DNA of 62,761 nt from Planctomycetaceae bacterium (GTDB taxonomy: Bacteria; Planctomycetota; Planctomycetia; Planctomycetales; Planctomycetaceae): assembly GCA_021732415.1 (NCBI GenBank), contig JAKFVC010000053.1, positions 30,001 through 92,761 of the forward strand. Reading direction: 5' to 3'. Below are positions 18,609 to 28,296 of the stretch, piece after piece (within the stretch, counting starts at the first letter, position 1; each line of letters starts with the position of its first letter). The translations under genes were made by a program, and so were the position numbers. Under the pieces are notes generated by a model that worked only from the letters and a program-made list of their open reading frames with translations, ran no database searches and was not told the origin of the DNA.

Positions 18609-19883
18609 TTACGACAAGTCGTTCAGCAGCTTGATCAGCGGCATGAACAACGCGATGACGATGAAGCCCACGATCAAGCCCAGGGCCACGACCATCAACG
18701 GTTCCAGCATGCTCACCAGACCATCCACCAGTACCGAGACCTCTTCGTCATAGACGTCGGCGATCTTGTACAACATGGTGTCGAGAGCACCTGTCTCTTC
18801 ACCTACGTCGACCATGTTAACCACCATGTCGTCGCAGATGCGGGCCTCCTTCAGAGGGACGGCCATCGACTCACCTTCGCGAATTGCGTTATAGACGTTC
18901 TGAAAAGCTCGAATAAATACCGCATTCCCTGCGGTGTCGCGGGCGATGATGAGACCCTCCAAAATCGGTACGCCGGAGGCGATCAGCGTGCCTAAGGTTC
19001 TGGACGTTCTGGCGATAATAGTCTTCTCGATAATCTTGCCCATTAACGGGATGCGCAGTGCGATCCAGTCGATGATAAAGGCGCCTGTTTTGTTCTTTCT
19101 TATCAGTTTAATTAATAAGTAGAACGCGAACGGAATGGCCGGGGCCAGGTAGAAGTACCGCACGACCATATCGCTGATGAAGATCAGCCAAATTGTCATG
19201 GAGGGGAGCTCGGTGCCGAAGTCGAGGAAGATTTTCTTAAACTTCGGAATGATGTAATACATAATGAAACCGACGATCAACGTGGCGACCGACACGACCG
19301 CACACGGATAGATCATGGCCCCTTGAACTTTACGCTTTAAGCTTTGGGCTCGTTCTTTGAATTCGGCGAGACGCTGGAGGATGACTTCCAGAGCACCACC
19401 AGCCTCACCGGCCTTCACCATGTTGACGTACAGGCCGTCGAAACATTTGGGCTGCTTGGCCATGGCTTCGGACAGGGTGTTACCCGATTCGACGTCTTCA
19501 ATGACGCCCGCCAGCGAGTTCTTCAGGATGCCCGGCTTCGACTGGCCTTCGAGGATTCTCAGGCTGCGGAGAATGGGCAGGCCGGCGTCCTGCAGAGTCG
19601 ACAACTGACGTGTAAACGTACAGAGCTTCTTCTGCGAGACACTGCCGAACGAGAATGTGGACTTTTTCCGCGGGCCGGCTTTCTTCTTGGCAGGAGCCGC
19701 GGCTTTCGCACCGCCACCCTTGCCTTTGGCGCCGGCTTTCTTGGTCCCCTTCTCGGAGATTTTTGTGACGTAGAAGCCCTTGGACTTGATCATCGTTTGG
19801 GCTTCGGCTTCGGACGGCGCATCAATCGTGTCCTTGACCTCGGTCCCCGTGTTGTCCATCGCTTCGTACTGGAATGTTGGCAT
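18609..19883 (-). CDS. gspF: Type II secretion / type IV pilus inner membrane platform protein
   Basis: GspF/PilC-family polytopic membrane protein (424 aa), the platform on which the assembly ATPase acts. It has two GspF cytoplasmic domains, each followed by membrane segments: about 195-222 (IYPCAVVSVATLIVGFIMYY), ~245-267, and 385-415 (PLMVVALGLIVGFIVIALFM). Conserved family pieces are visible: FTRQLSTLQDAGLPILRSL and GEAGGALEVILQRLAEF, repeated in the second domain as RTLGTLIASGVPILEGL and GEETGALDTML. Between the first ~45 residues and the F domain is a Lys/Ala/Gly-rich linker (about 45-75). It lies about 134 nt after the gspE stop and uses an ATG preceded by GGAG. Confidence 0.93.
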   Translation of the reverse strand: MPTFQYEAMDNTGTEVKDTIDAPSEAEAQTMIKSKGFYVTKISEKGTKKAGAKGKGGGAKAAAPAKKKAGPRKKSTFSFGSVSQKKLCTFTRQLSTLQDAGLPILRSLRILEGQSKPGILKNSLAGVIEDVESGNTLSEAMAKQPKCFDGLYVNMVKAGEAGGALEVILQRLAEFKERAQSLKRKVQGAMIYPCAVVSVATLIVGFIMYYIIPKFKKIFLDFGTELPSMTIWLIFISDMVVRYFYLAPAIPFAFYLLIKLIRKNKTGAFIIDWIALRIPLMGKIIEKTIIARTSRTLGTLIASGVPILEGLIIARDTAGNAVFIRAFQNVYNAIREGESMAVPLKEARICDDMVVNMVDVGEETGALDTMLYKIADVYDEEVSVLVDGLVSMLEPLMVVALGLIVGFIVIALFMPLIKLLNDLS

Positions 19884-19942
19884 GGCCAGACTCCGTCTGT
19901 GATCAAGTAGCCCGTGGGGTTTGTCAGTTGTCAGTTGCTGGC

Positions 19943-20014
19943 CCGTGGCCGACGCTGCTAGCGTCGGGGTGTCTGTAAACTTTTGACGCAGACGCTGGCA
20001 GCGTCTGCCACGGG
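19943..20014. repeat. Inverted repeat R11
   Basis: Arms CCCGTGGCCGACGCTGCTAG... and CAGCGTCTGCCACGGG are complementary and flank a ~25-nt centre in the gap between gspE and gspF. A lone arm recurs at about 58425. Confidence 0.75.
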
Positions 20015-20017
20015 GGT

Positions 20018-21721
20018 TTATTCTTCAGTCACTGTTTCTCTTACGATTTCGTCGATGGTTGTGGCGCCGTCGAAGATCAGTTTCAGGCCGGCTTCACGCA
20101 GGGTTGTCATGCCTTGCGAACGAGCCAGATGTCGCATTTCGTCGATCGGGGCGTTTGAGACGACCATGTCGCGGATGTCGTCGGTGACGTCCAGTAATTC
20201 GTATACTCCACAGCGACCCTTGTAGCCGGTGTTGTTACACCGCTGGCAGCCGCGGCCATAGTAAAACTTGTATTTACGAGCCTGAGCCACCGGCAGTTGC
20301 AGTTCCATCAGCAGCTCATCGCTGGGTTCGAACTGCGTACGGCATTCAGCACAAATCTTGCGGACCAGTCGCTGGGCCAGGATGGCTTCCAACGTGGCTG
20401 TGAGCAAGAACGGCTGGATGCCCATGTCTCGCAGGCGAGTCACGGCGCTGGGGGCGTCGTTCGTGTGCAGCGTGCTGAAGACGAGGTGTCCCGTCAGAGC
20501 ACTTTGCACAGCAATTTCGGCAGTCTCGAAGTCGCGGATCTCACCGATGAGGATCGTGTCCGGGTCGTGTCGCAGGATACCGCGGAGGACCGTGGCGAAC
20601 GTGACTTCGATGTCCGGATTGACCGGGATTTGGATCAGGCCTTCAATTTCGTATTCGACCGGGTCTTCGGTCGTGATGATCTTGGTTTCGATGTCGTTAA
20701 GTTCGTTCAACGCTGAGTACAACGTCGTCGTCTTGCCGGAACCCGTGGGGCCCGTTACCAGGACGATGCCGTTGGGACGGCGAATCATCTGGCGGAAGCG
20801 GCTGAGCGTGTTGGCGTCCATGCCGATCTTGTTCAAGTCGAGCTGCACGACAGTCCGGTCGAGGACTCGCATAACGACCGCTTCGCCGAACATGGTGGGC
20901 AGCACGCTGACTCGCAAGTCGACCGAGTTGCCGCCGACGTTCAATTCAATACGGCCGTCCTGAGGGAGGCGACGCTCGGCGATGTCGAGTTCCGCCATAA
21001 CCTTGACGCGGGTCACGATGGCATTGGCGAGATGGCGGGGCGGCGGGACCATTTCATAGAGGACGCCGTCAGCCTTCACGCGGATCTTGAATTCGTCTTC
21101 GAACGGTTCGAGGTGGATGTCGCTGGCCTGGTCGCGGATGGCGAGCAGCAGCACCATGTTGAGCAACTTGCGGATCGGAGCGGCGTCGGCGAGTTCTTCC
21201 TGACTGGTCAGGTCGAAGCCGCCGGAGCGGGCCTGCTCTTCGCCCATCTGGTCTTCGATGTCGCTGAGGACGTCCTCGATGCTTTCTTGCCGGTCTGCGT
21301 AATAACGTTCGATGGCCTGGGTGACGTGCATCTCGTTGGAGACGGCACCGCGGACATCGTAACCCAGGAAGTTTCGCAGATCGTCGAGAGCCGCGATGTT
21401 CTGGGGGTCGGCCATCGCAACGGTCAGGACGTTGTCCTTCAGGGCGATGGGCATAATCTTATAGAGACTGGCCATCGTCTCGGGGACGAGTTCCAGGACC
21501 TTGGCAGGAACGTTGGTTTCGGGCAGGTTGACGACCTGCATGCCCCATTGTTCGGCCAGGGCTTCGGAGATCTGGGCCTCGTTCACCAAACCCAGGCGGA
21601 CGGCAACGCGACCGATGACTTCACCGGGGCTTTGCTTTTGTTGCTCGAGCACATCCCACAGTTGATCTTCTGTGAGATATCCGAGGTCTACCAGGATTTG
21701 TCCGAGGCGACGTGAGGCCAT
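20018..21721 (-). CDS. Type II secretion / type IV pilus assembly ATPase (copy 2)
   Basis: GspE/PilB-family hexameric ATPase that drives pilin or pseudopilin polymerisation (567 aa). An N-terminal MshEN/GspE-N domain (about 1-130, RRLGQILVDLGYLTEDQLWD) is followed by the catalytic core. Walker A GPTGSGKTT is at 324-332, with the Asp box TEDPVEYE, Walker B PDTILIGEIRD, and the His box STLHTNDAP after it. A tetracysteine zinc motif (CAEC...CQRC) is near the C-terminus, as in GspE and PilB. A longer frame begins at 21793, but the ATG at 21721 has AGAGGAAAG 8 nt upstream and starts right at the domain. It is close to gspF, which suits a functional pair. Confidence 0.93.
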   Translation of the reverse strand: MASRRLGQILVDLGYLTEDQLWDVLEQQKQSPGEVIGRVAVRLGLVNEAQISEALAEQWGMQVVNLPETNVPAKVLELVPETMASLYKIMPIALKDNVLTVAMADPQNIAALDDLRNFLGYDVRGAVSNEMHVTQAIERYYADRQESIEDVLSDIEDQMGEEQARSGGFDLTSQEELADAAPIRKLLNMVLLLAIRDQASDIHLEPFEDEFKIRVKADGVLYEMVPPPRHLANAIVTRVKVMAELDIAERRLPQDGRIELNVGGNSVDLRVSVLPTMFGEAVVMRVLDRTVVQLDLNKIGMDANTLSRFRQMIRRPNGIVLVTGPTGSGKTTTLYSALNELNDIETKIITTEDPVEYEIEGLIQIPVNPDIEVTFATVLRGILRHDPDTILIGEIRDFETAEIAVQSALTGHLVFSTLHTNDAPSAVTRLRDMGIQPFLLTATLEAILAQRLVRKICAECRTQFEPSDELLMELQLPVAQARKYKFYYGRGCQRCNNTGYKGRCGVYELLDVTDDIRDMVVSNAPIDEMRHLARSQGMTTLREAGLKLIFDGATTIDEIVRETVTEE

Positions 21722-21829
21722 GACTGATTGCTTTCCTCTTGAGAGTATTTCGGATTGAAGCTGAGAAGATTGATTTGCCGGCCGTTGTGCCAAGTTTGTT
21801 GTCGCGGCAGTGAGCCGAGAGACTTAGGC

Positions 21830-21884
21830 GGAACTCTGACGAGATTCCGCTACGAATCCTGCGGAACTCTGACGAGATTCCGCT
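21830..21884. repeat. Repeat R10, two direct copies
   Basis: Two direct copies of GCGGAACTCTGACGAGATTC plus CGCTAC, six bases apart, in the gap between pilT and the GspE gene. The unit is partly palindromic (GGAA...TTCC). Confidence 0.75.
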
Positions 21885-21889
21885 ACCAG

Positions 21890-23008
21890 CTATTCTTCCT
21901 CGTCTCCGTCTTCGTCCTCGTCATCCTTCAAGAGACCCTTCTTCGCGAGGGTGATTTTGTTTCGCAATTCGGCGGGTCCGTTGGAGCGGACGATCACGTC
22001 ACGCTCTTCGCAGAGCCCCGTCTTCCACAAGTTAAAGAGTGCGTCATCCAGCAGTTGCATGCCGTACTTCCGGCCGGTCTGGATCGACGAATTAATACGG
22101 TACGTTTTGTTTTCACGAATCAAGTTGGCGATGGCCGAGGTCACCACGAGCATCTCGTAGGCGGCAACCATGCCCTTGGGCTTGCGAGCCAGGAGGGCCT
22201 GACTGAGGATCCCAATGATGGCCGTCGACAACTGGGTTCGAATCTGTTCCTGCTGGCTGGTTGGAAATACGTCGATGATACGATTAACGGTACCCTGGGC
22301 ACCGGTTGTATGCAGGGTCCCGAACACCACGTGGCCCGTTTCGGCGGCAGTGATGGCGGCTTGAATCGTGTCCAAGTCACGCATTTCACCGACGAGAATG
22401 ATGTCGGGATCCATACGCAACGCACGTCGCAGAGCTTCCGGGAAGTCGGGCACATCGACGCCGATTTCTCGCTGGTTGACCGTGCACATGACATGTTTAT
22501 GGTAATACTCGATGGGGTCTTCGAGCGTAATAATGTGATGGTCGCAGTGATGGTTCAAATAGTTGATCATGCTGGCGAGACTGGTCGTCTTGCCTGATCC
22601 CGTCGGACCCGTCACGAGGAACAGACCACGGGGCCGAGTGATGAGCTCGGCGACGACGGTCGGTAACCCCAGTTGTTCAAAGGTGAGGAACTCGTTCGGA
22701 ATTCGCCGCAGCACCATGCCGATATGGCCACGTTGCTTGAACACGGCCACGCGAAACCGGGCGAGCTCGCCAAATGCGAACCCAAAGTCTGTCCCCCCAC
22801 GCTCTTGCAGTTCCTGCTGATTGCGTTCGGGGGTGATACTCTTCATCAAGCCGACGCAGTCTTCGGCTTCGAGTGATTTGGTTTCCAGGCGGACCATGTG
22901 ACCACCGGCTCGGAGCACGGGTGGTTGACCGCTGGTGATATGCAGATCGCTCGCCTTCTGGCTGATGACGGTCTGCAGCAATTTGTCAATCTGAACGGCA
23001 CCGGCCAC
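21890..23008 (-). CDS. pilT: Type IV pilus retraction ATPase PilT
   Basis: Retraction ATPase of type IV pili (372 aa). N-terminal PilT domain (about 1-100) with SDLHITSGQPPVLRAGG; Walker A GPTGSGKTT at 134-142; Asp box ITLEDPIEYYH; Walker B PDIILVGEMRD; His box FGTLHTTGA. The PilT hallmark AIRNLIRE appears as AIANLIREN. No tetracysteine motif, as expected for PilT. The C-terminus is acidic (DDEDEDGDEEE). The start is GTG with AAGGAG about 7 nt upstream. Its presence between two GspE/PilB genes suggests that the fibre is dynamic, like a type IV pilus, although the pseudopilin order further on is more like type II secretion. Confidence 0.95.
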   Translation of the reverse strand: MAGAVQIDKLLQTVISQKASDLHITSGQPPVLRAGGHMVRLETKSLEAEDCVGLMKSITPERNQQELQERGGTDFGFAFGELARFRVAVFKQRGHIGMVLRRIPNEFLTFEQLGLPTVVAELITRPRGLFLVTGPTGSGKTTSLASMINYLNHHCDHHIITLEDPIEYYHKHVMCTVNQREIGVDVPDFPEALRRALRMDPDIILVGEMRDLDTIQAAITAAETGHVVFGTLHTTGAQGTVNRIIDVFPTSQQEQIRTQLSTAIIGILSQALLARKPKGMVAAYEMLVVTSAIANLIRENKTYRINSSIQTGRKYGMQLLDDALFNLWKTGLCEERDVIVRSNGPAELRNKITLAKKGLLKDDEDEDGDEEE

Positions 23009-23537
23009 GATTAGGCTCCTTGCACGCTGTGTGGGACAGGATGGCGGTGATCAGCCCAAACTTGGGCATTGGACGACCACCGGCAGATGTGAGAGGTCAG
23101 GGGCACTTCGTCGACATCGACTTTCTGTCTGAGTTTCGCGTGGAACCGTAATCGCAGATTATGAAGAACCGCAACTGTCCCAGAACGGGAAATCACGGGC
23201 TGTTGATGCTTCAATTATCCCGCCACGCGGACTCAGACCCAAAAATATTCTGTTTGGCATTCGAAATGGGAATCAATCAGGAGTTGTTCATGATTCCTGA
23301 ATAATCCCGAAGGGTCGAGGTGAATACCTCGTGGCCCTGTCAATTTGAGGATACGTCTTCGGTGTTGCGAAATTGCACCCTCGAGTCACCATTGCTGCAA
23401 AACCGTACGTCTCGACGCTTTGAACGGCTACGTGATATTAGATGCTGAGGGCTCGGAATGTCGCCAAAATAGGGCGCTGGGGAAATCCAAAGTTTCAATT
23501 GGAACGGCGACTCAATAATTGGCCATTGACACGGCGA
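23009..23537. other. Intergenic stretch between the ATPase genes
   Basis: A 529-base gap without a gene that I can support. It holds the ribosome site of pilT and probably its promoter. I see no member of the palindromic families. Open frames here are short and unlike the neighbours in codon use. Confidence 0.5.
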
Positions 23538-25238
23538 TCAGTGACCGCCCTGGAACAGTTTGAAGACCTCGGTCAAATTCGTAATCCCTTGCAGGGCACG
23601 CATTGTCGCATCTTCGACGATCGTTTTCATGCCGAACAATTTGGCTTGGCGGCGGATGTTCTGAGCCGGCTCACTGCGGAAAGTCATCTCCCGCATGGTG
23701 CCATTCATCATCATCAGTTCGTAAACAGCTGTTCTGCCTCGGCAGCCGGTTTGCTGGCAGTGTGAACACCCCACGCCGCGCATGAAATTGGCCGTCGCGA
23801 TCTGTTCCTGGGTGATCTCCAGTGATTGCATTTCGCCCGGGTCGGGCTTGTACGGCTGCTGACACTTCGGGCAATTCTTGCGAACAAGACGCTGTGCCAT
23901 GATTGCCATGACGCTGGACGCCACCAGGAATGGCTGTACGCCCATATCGATGAGGCGTGTCACAGAACTGGGCGCATCGTTTGTATGAAGTGTGCTGAAA
24001 ACCAAGTGTCCTGTAAGTGAGGCCTGAATTGCCATCTCGGCAGTCTCGTGATCGCGGATTTCCCCGACCAAGATGACGTTGGGAGCTTGTCGCAACATCG
24101 CACGGATGATGCGGGCGAAGTTCAGCCCGATATTGGCGCGGACCTGAACCTGGTTGATTCCGGGGAGGTAGTATTCGACCGGGTCTTCTGCGGTGATGAT
24201 TTTCCGGTCGGGACGATTGAGTTCGCCCAGCGCACTGTAAAGTGTCGTCGTCTTGCCCGAACCGGTCGGGCCTGTCACCAGAAAGATTCCGTTCGGACGT
24301 CGAATGATATTTTGGAAGCGGCGGTAGTTCTCTTCGCCGAAGCCCAAGTTGCGGATACCAACCTTGATGTTGTCACGGCTGAGAATACGCATGACGATCG
24401 ATTGGCCGTGGACGCTGGGGAGCAGACTCACGCGCAAGTCGAGGTCTTTGCCTCCAACCGTCGTCTTGATACGACCGTCCTGAGGCCGCCGCTTTTCAGA
24501 GATGTCGATTCCCGACATGATCTTGAAACGGGAGGTTAATGCCGCAAGCAGGCGCCGCGGAGGGCTGTCGCGCTCGATCAACACACCATCGATCCGGTAC
24601 CGAATGCGGACGCGGTTTTCGAAGGGTTCGACGTGGATGTCGCTGGCGCGGAGGTTCACGGCTTCCGTAATGATCAGATTACAGAGTCGGATGACGGGAG
24701 CAGACTCGTCGTCTTGGTTAGAGGCCGTGCTGGCCATTTCGGCTTCGGTGGCGGTGAAGTCGATGGCCGTTTCAGTGAATTCGTTCAGGATCGAGTCGAC
24801 CGATTCCGTTTCGCTGGCGCCGTAGTTCCTATTAATAGAGGAGAGGATGGCCTCTTTCGATGCGAGGACGACTCCGATCTCCTGGTTCAACAGGAATCGC
24901 AATTTGTCAAGCACGTCGTAGTTCATGGCGTCGGCAATGGCGACGGTCAGTTTGTCGTCCTCGACGGAGACCGGGCAGACCATATTTTCGCGGGCGACCG
25001 ACTCGGGCAGCAGTTGCACGGCGGCCTGGGAAATTTCGACTTCTTCGAGATTGATATATTGATAGCCCATCTGGGCCGCCTGCGCCTGGCCAATCTGGTC
25101 GGCGGTCACGTACTCCAGCCGCAGCAGGGCGTCCTCGATCTTGATCCCGAGGCTCGACGCAAGCTCTTTGGCTTCCTGAGCTTGATCCTTACTGATGAGG
25201 CCCTTCTTGATGAGCTGTTGAACCCAATCGCCAGCCAT
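23538..25238 (-). CDS. Type II secretion / type IV pilus assembly ATPase (copy 1)
   Basis: First gene of the cluster and second GspE/PilB-type ATPase (566 aa). N-terminal domain with GLISKDQAQEAKELASSLG and the MshEN-type segment to ~150. Core motifs: Walker A GPTGSGKTT, Asp box TAEDPVEYYL, Walker B PNVILVGEIRD, His box STLHTNDAP. The tetracysteine motif is CPKCQQPY...CSHCQQTGC. It differs from the other copy throughout, so it is an old duplication and not a recent one. AGAGGAG lies 9 nt before the ATG. Two assembly ATPases beside one GspF is uncommon and could mean two substrates or two fibres sharing a platform. Confidence 0.93.
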   Translation of the reverse strand: MAGDWVQQLIKKGLISKDQAQEAKELASSLGIKIEDALLRLEYVTADQIGQAQAAQMGYQYINLEEVEISQAAVQLLPESVARENMVCPVSVEDDKLTVAIADAMNYDVLDKLRFLLNQEIGVVLASKEAILSSINRNYGASETESVDSILNEFTETAIDFTATEAEMASTASNQDDESAPVIRLCNLIITEAVNLRASDIHVEPFENRVRIRYRIDGVLIERDSPPRRLLAALTSRFKIMSGIDISEKRRPQDGRIKTTVGGKDLDLRVSLLPSVHGQSIVMRILSRDNIKVGIRNLGFGEENYRRFQNIIRRPNGIFLVTGPTGSGKTTTLYSALGELNRPDRKIITAEDPVEYYLPGINQVQVRANIGLNFARIIRAMLRQAPNVILVGEIRDHETAEMAIQASLTGHLVFSTLHTNDAPSSVTRLIDMGVQPFLVASSVMAIMAQRLVRKNCPKCQQPYKPDPGEMQSLEITQEQIATANFMRGVGCSHCQQTGCRGRTAVYELMMMNGTMREMTFRSEPAQNIRRQAKLFGMKTIVEDATMRALQGITNLTEVFKLFQGGH

Positions 25239-25787
25239 CGTGCTTACTCCTCTCGCGGAAAAATCAAAGCCGTCGTGTGTCGTAATGACGGCAAGTCAAC
25301 CAAAAACAACGAACGGATCACGCCGTACACCCAGCCTTCACCCGCACTGTTGTGTGGGTTCCAGCTGGGTGGAGTTGGAAATAGAAAAACGAGTACCTAC
25401 GACTTCCGATCGAGAGCCAATCGGAGCTGATTCAGCCATGATGCAGGAATGCGCGGCCAAAGTCTACGTGAACGGGTGTTTCTTCCCCCTCGGAGCTGCG
25501 ACTTTAAGACGGCTTTCATATGCGAGCCGATTGTGAGGGGAGTGTCGAAGATCGCTCCGCGCTCAGTAGCGATGGCAGCAGGCGGGTGGAATTACGACAG
25601 CGGGTTTAATTCACAATCCAACCTGGGGCTACGGACGCTACTCACCGTGAAGCGATCAGCGACTCGCCAAATAATGGCTCGTACCAATTATAGGCATCGG
25701 GAGCATTTGCAGTCGCTCGCGGGATCTGGCATCCTGACGGGGCGCCGATTGCAGATTCCAATCAAACCACCAATGGGGGAAGCCAAC
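25239..25787. other. Divergent intergenic region
   Basis: A 549-base gap between the divergently transcribed ATPase gene and the RidA-like gene, expected to hold promoters for both. I see no named repeat family and no further gene; an open frame runs leftward from the RidA start to 25449, but the ribosome site argues against using it. Confidence 0.5.
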
Positions 25788-26228
25788 ATGAGTGCCGAAG
25801 AACGAGCGAAAGAACTGGGTCTGACGTTTCCTGAGCAGGCTGCGGGGTATCTCAACTTGTGCGCCAAGACGGGCAATTTGCTGATGACGTCGGGGCATGT
25901 CAGCGATTTGAAGGGCAAGTTGGGAGCCGGTTTGACCGTCGAACAAGGCTATGAAGCCGCCAAGGACTGCGCGGTGAAGATTCTGCGCTCAGTGCATGCT
26001 CGGCATGGGAGTCTGGATGGCTTGCGGGTGATCAAGTTACTGGGGTGTGTGAACTCGACATTAGAGTTTACCGACCAGCATCTGGTGATTAATGGTGCCT
26101 CGGACCTGTTGCACAAGATCTTCGGGAAGGAGACCGATGGCTACCACGCGCGGAGTGCGCTGGGTTTTGCCGCGCTGCCCACAGGGGCTGCCGTGGAAGT
26201 GGAAGCGATTTTTGAAATCAAGGGGTAG
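25788..26228 (+). CDS. RidA-like (YjgF/YER057c/UK114) family protein
   Basis: Small protein (146 aa) of the Rid superfamily. RidA proteins hydrolyse reactive enamine/imine intermediates from amino acid metabolism; other subgroups have unknown roles. The family core is visible: an early NLCAKTGNLLMTSGHVSD segment, the loop VIKLLGCVNST, and the C-terminal YHARSALGFAALPTGAAVEV. The conserved Arg of the active site corresponds to HARSALG. This looks like the longer Rid subgroup that lacks some RidA residues, so I do not claim deaminase activity. The ATG at 25788 was chosen because GGGGGA precedes it at 7 nt; an ATG 15 nt earlier is possible. Single gene flanked by palindromes. Confidence 0.85.
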   Translation: MSAEERAKELGLTFPEQAAGYLNLCAKTGNLLMTSGHVSDLKGKLGAGLTVEQGYEAAKDCAVKILRSVHARHGSLDGLRVIKLLGCVNSTLEFTDQHLVINGASDLLHKIFGKETDGYHARSALGFAALPTGAAVEVEAIFEIKG

Positions 26229-26251
26229 GGGCGAATCAACGTCGTGAGTTT

Positions 26252-26344
26252 GGGGTCGGGCCTTCAAATTTCAAAATTGGCCGCACATTGGCTTGGTATT
26301 CAGAGTCGATCTGGGCCAATTTTGAAGTTTGAACGCCCGACCCC
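26252..26344. repeat. Inverted repeat R9, copy 1
   Basis: Arms GGGGTCGGGCCTTCAAATTT...AAAATTGGCC and GGCCAATTTTGAAGTTTGAA...CGACCCC flank ~28 nt. Another full copy is at 58696-58791, and looser relatives (GGGGCGGGGCTACGATTTTT) occur around 28305-28410, 28590-28690 and 41340-41395. Confidence 0.8.
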
Positions 26345-26547
26345 TCTGCGTGCTCTGCGAAATCTGTGGATCTAACTTGTTCGTGGAATGACGGCTTTCA
26401 AGGCCCGTGGGTTGAACTCTGTCGATCGGCGGAGTGTCTCTATCGAAGTTGGCCCTGAGGATTCCATTCTGTTAGAATCCGCCGCGCGATGGTCTGGAAG
26501 GCTCTCGCGCCTGTATCTCGAAAATCTGGTGTTGGAAGGAAATTGCC

Positions 26548-28296
26548 GTGCGCTGGTCTCAGACGTTTATCCCCACGATGAAGGAAATCCCCTCGGATGC
26601 CGAGATTCCCAGCCATCAGTTGATGCTGCGGGCGGGACTGATTCGCCAGTTGATGGCCGGCGCTTACACCTATTTGCCGCTGGGGTATCGGGCGCTGCGC
26701 AAGGCGGAGGCCATTGTCCGGAATGAAATGGACAAGGCCGGGGCCGTGGAGTTGTTCATGCCGGCGTTGCAGCCGATTGACCTGTTTGAACGGACTGGTC
26801 GCAAGTCGGCGTTTGGCAATGTGCTGATTAACTTCCACCTGCAGCGCGGGGATCGCAAGATTCATATGGCGCTCGGGCCGACTCATGAGGAAGTCGTCAC
26901 CGATCTGATTGGTCGGCATATCAGTTCGTACCGCCAGTTGCCTTTGACCGTGTATCAGATTCAAACCAAGTTCCGGAATGAAGAGCGTCCGCGGTTTGGT
27001 GTGCTGCGCACGAGCGAATTCCTGATGAAGGATGCGTACAGCTTTGGTGCGACGATCGAGCAGCTCGACGAAGTTTATAAGCGGATGTATCACGCTTATG
27101 TGCGGATCTTTGCTCGTTGTGGCTTGGAAGCACTTCCCGTTGAGGCCGAGAGTGGTCCGATCGGTGGTGATGCATCGCATGAGTTTATGATTCCAGCCGC
27201 CAACGGTGAGGATCAAGTCGTGCGTTCGACGACCGGTGCTTACGCGGCGAATCTGGAGCGTGCGGAGACTGGGCGTAAGGCCGCACCGATCGTGACTGCG
27301 GAGAATCCTGCGGCGTTGCAGAAGGTGCATACTCCCCGCGCGACCAGCATCGAAGCGGTGGCGAAGTTCTTGAAGGTTGCGCCGACGCAGCTCGTCAAGA
27401 CGTTGATTTTCAAGGCGGACGATCGTCCGGTGGCCGTGCTGATTCGTGGTGATCATGATGCCAATGAAAATAAGATTCGCCGGGCCTTGAGCGCGAAGGT
27501 GATTGAACTGGCGGACAATGCGACCATTGAAAAGGTAACGGGAGCTCCCACGGGGTTTGCCGGGCCGGTGGGGATCAAGTGCGAGATCATCGCTGATCAC
27601 GACGTGCCCCTCATTAAGGACGCCGTGACTGGTGCGAATGAACTCGATCATCACCTGACTGGAGTCAATGTCGGGCGCGATTATCAACTGACGACGACCT
27701 ATGATCTGCGGAATGCTCAGGAGGGCGATCCGTGTCCTCGTAGTGATGGTACGCTGCAGATTGTGCATGGCATTGAAGTCGGTCACGTCTTCAAGCTGGG
27801 GACCAAGTACAGCGTGGCGTTGGGTGCCGAGTTCGTCGATGAGAAAGAGGAACGGCATCCGATGATCATGGGGTGCTATGGCATCGGTGTGAATCGGATC
27901 ATCGCGGGTCTGGCGGAAACTCAGCATGACGCGAACGGGTTGATCTGGCCGTTAGCGGTCGCGCCGTACGAAGTGTTGCTCATTCCGTTGAATATCGCTG
28001 AAGCCGAAACGACTCAGCTCTCGGATAGGTTCTACGGCGAACTGCAGGCGGCAGGGATTGATGTCCTGGTGGATGACCGGGATGCTCGGCCGGGCTTTAA
28101 GTTTAAGGATGCTGATTTGATTGGCATTCCGCTCCGCGTGATCATCGGGGGCAAGGGCTTGAAGGACGGAGTCATCGAAGTGAAATGGCGCACGGATGCT
28201 GAGGCGACCAAGGTGCCGGTGGCCGATGCCATTCAGACGGTCGTGAAGATGATCGCCGAACGGAAGGCGGCGGACGCTGCGAAGGTTCCGGCGTAA
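26548..28296 (+). CDS. proS: Prolyl-tRNA synthetase
   Basis: Class II aminoacyl-tRNA synthetase that charges tRNA-Pro in the cytoplasm (582 aa, the bacterial type with an editing insertion). Motif 1 area is [20 protein letters not shown]; motif 2 is [26 protein letters not shown] (with the Arg-Glu pair that binds ATP); motif 3 is [13 protein letters not shown]. The INS editing domain (about 240-390) includes [20 protein letters not shown]. The C-terminal anticodon domain follows (about 470-570). Start is GTG with GGAAGGA 8-14 nt upstream. It stands alone, without an operon partner. Identification is secure. Confidence 0.97.
   Translation: MRWSQTFIPTMKEIPSDAEIPSHQLMLRAGLIRQLMAGAYTYLPLGYRALRKAEAIVRNEMDKAGAVELFMPALQPIDLFERTGRKSAFGNVLINFHLQRGDRKIHMALGPTHEEVVTDLIGRHISSYRQLPLTVYQIQTKFRNEERPRFGVLRTSEFLMKDAYSFGATIEQLDEVYKRMYHAYVRIFARCGLEALPVEAESGPIGGDASHEFMIPAANGEDQVVRSTTGAYAANLERAETGRKAAPIVTAENPAALQKVHTPRATSIEAVAKFLKVAPTQLVKTLIFKADDRPVAVLIRGDHDANENKIRRALSAKVIELADNATIEKVTGAPTGFAGPVGIKCEIIADHDVPLIKDAVTGANELDHHLTGVNVGRDYQLTTTYDLRNAQEGDPCPRSDGTLQIVHGIEVGHVFKLGTKYSVALGAEFVDEKEERHPMIMGCYGIGVNRIIAGLAETQHDANGLIWPLAVAPYEVLLIPLNIAEAETTQLSDRFYGELQAAGIDVLVDDRDARPGFKFKDADLIGIPLRVIIGGKGLKDGVIEVKWRTDAEATKVPVADAIQTVVKMIAERKAADAAKVPA

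Noticed and set aside
26440-27927. 495-aa minus-strand frame opposite proS
   Set aside because: Antisense shadow of prolyl-tRNA synthetase; no domain signals.
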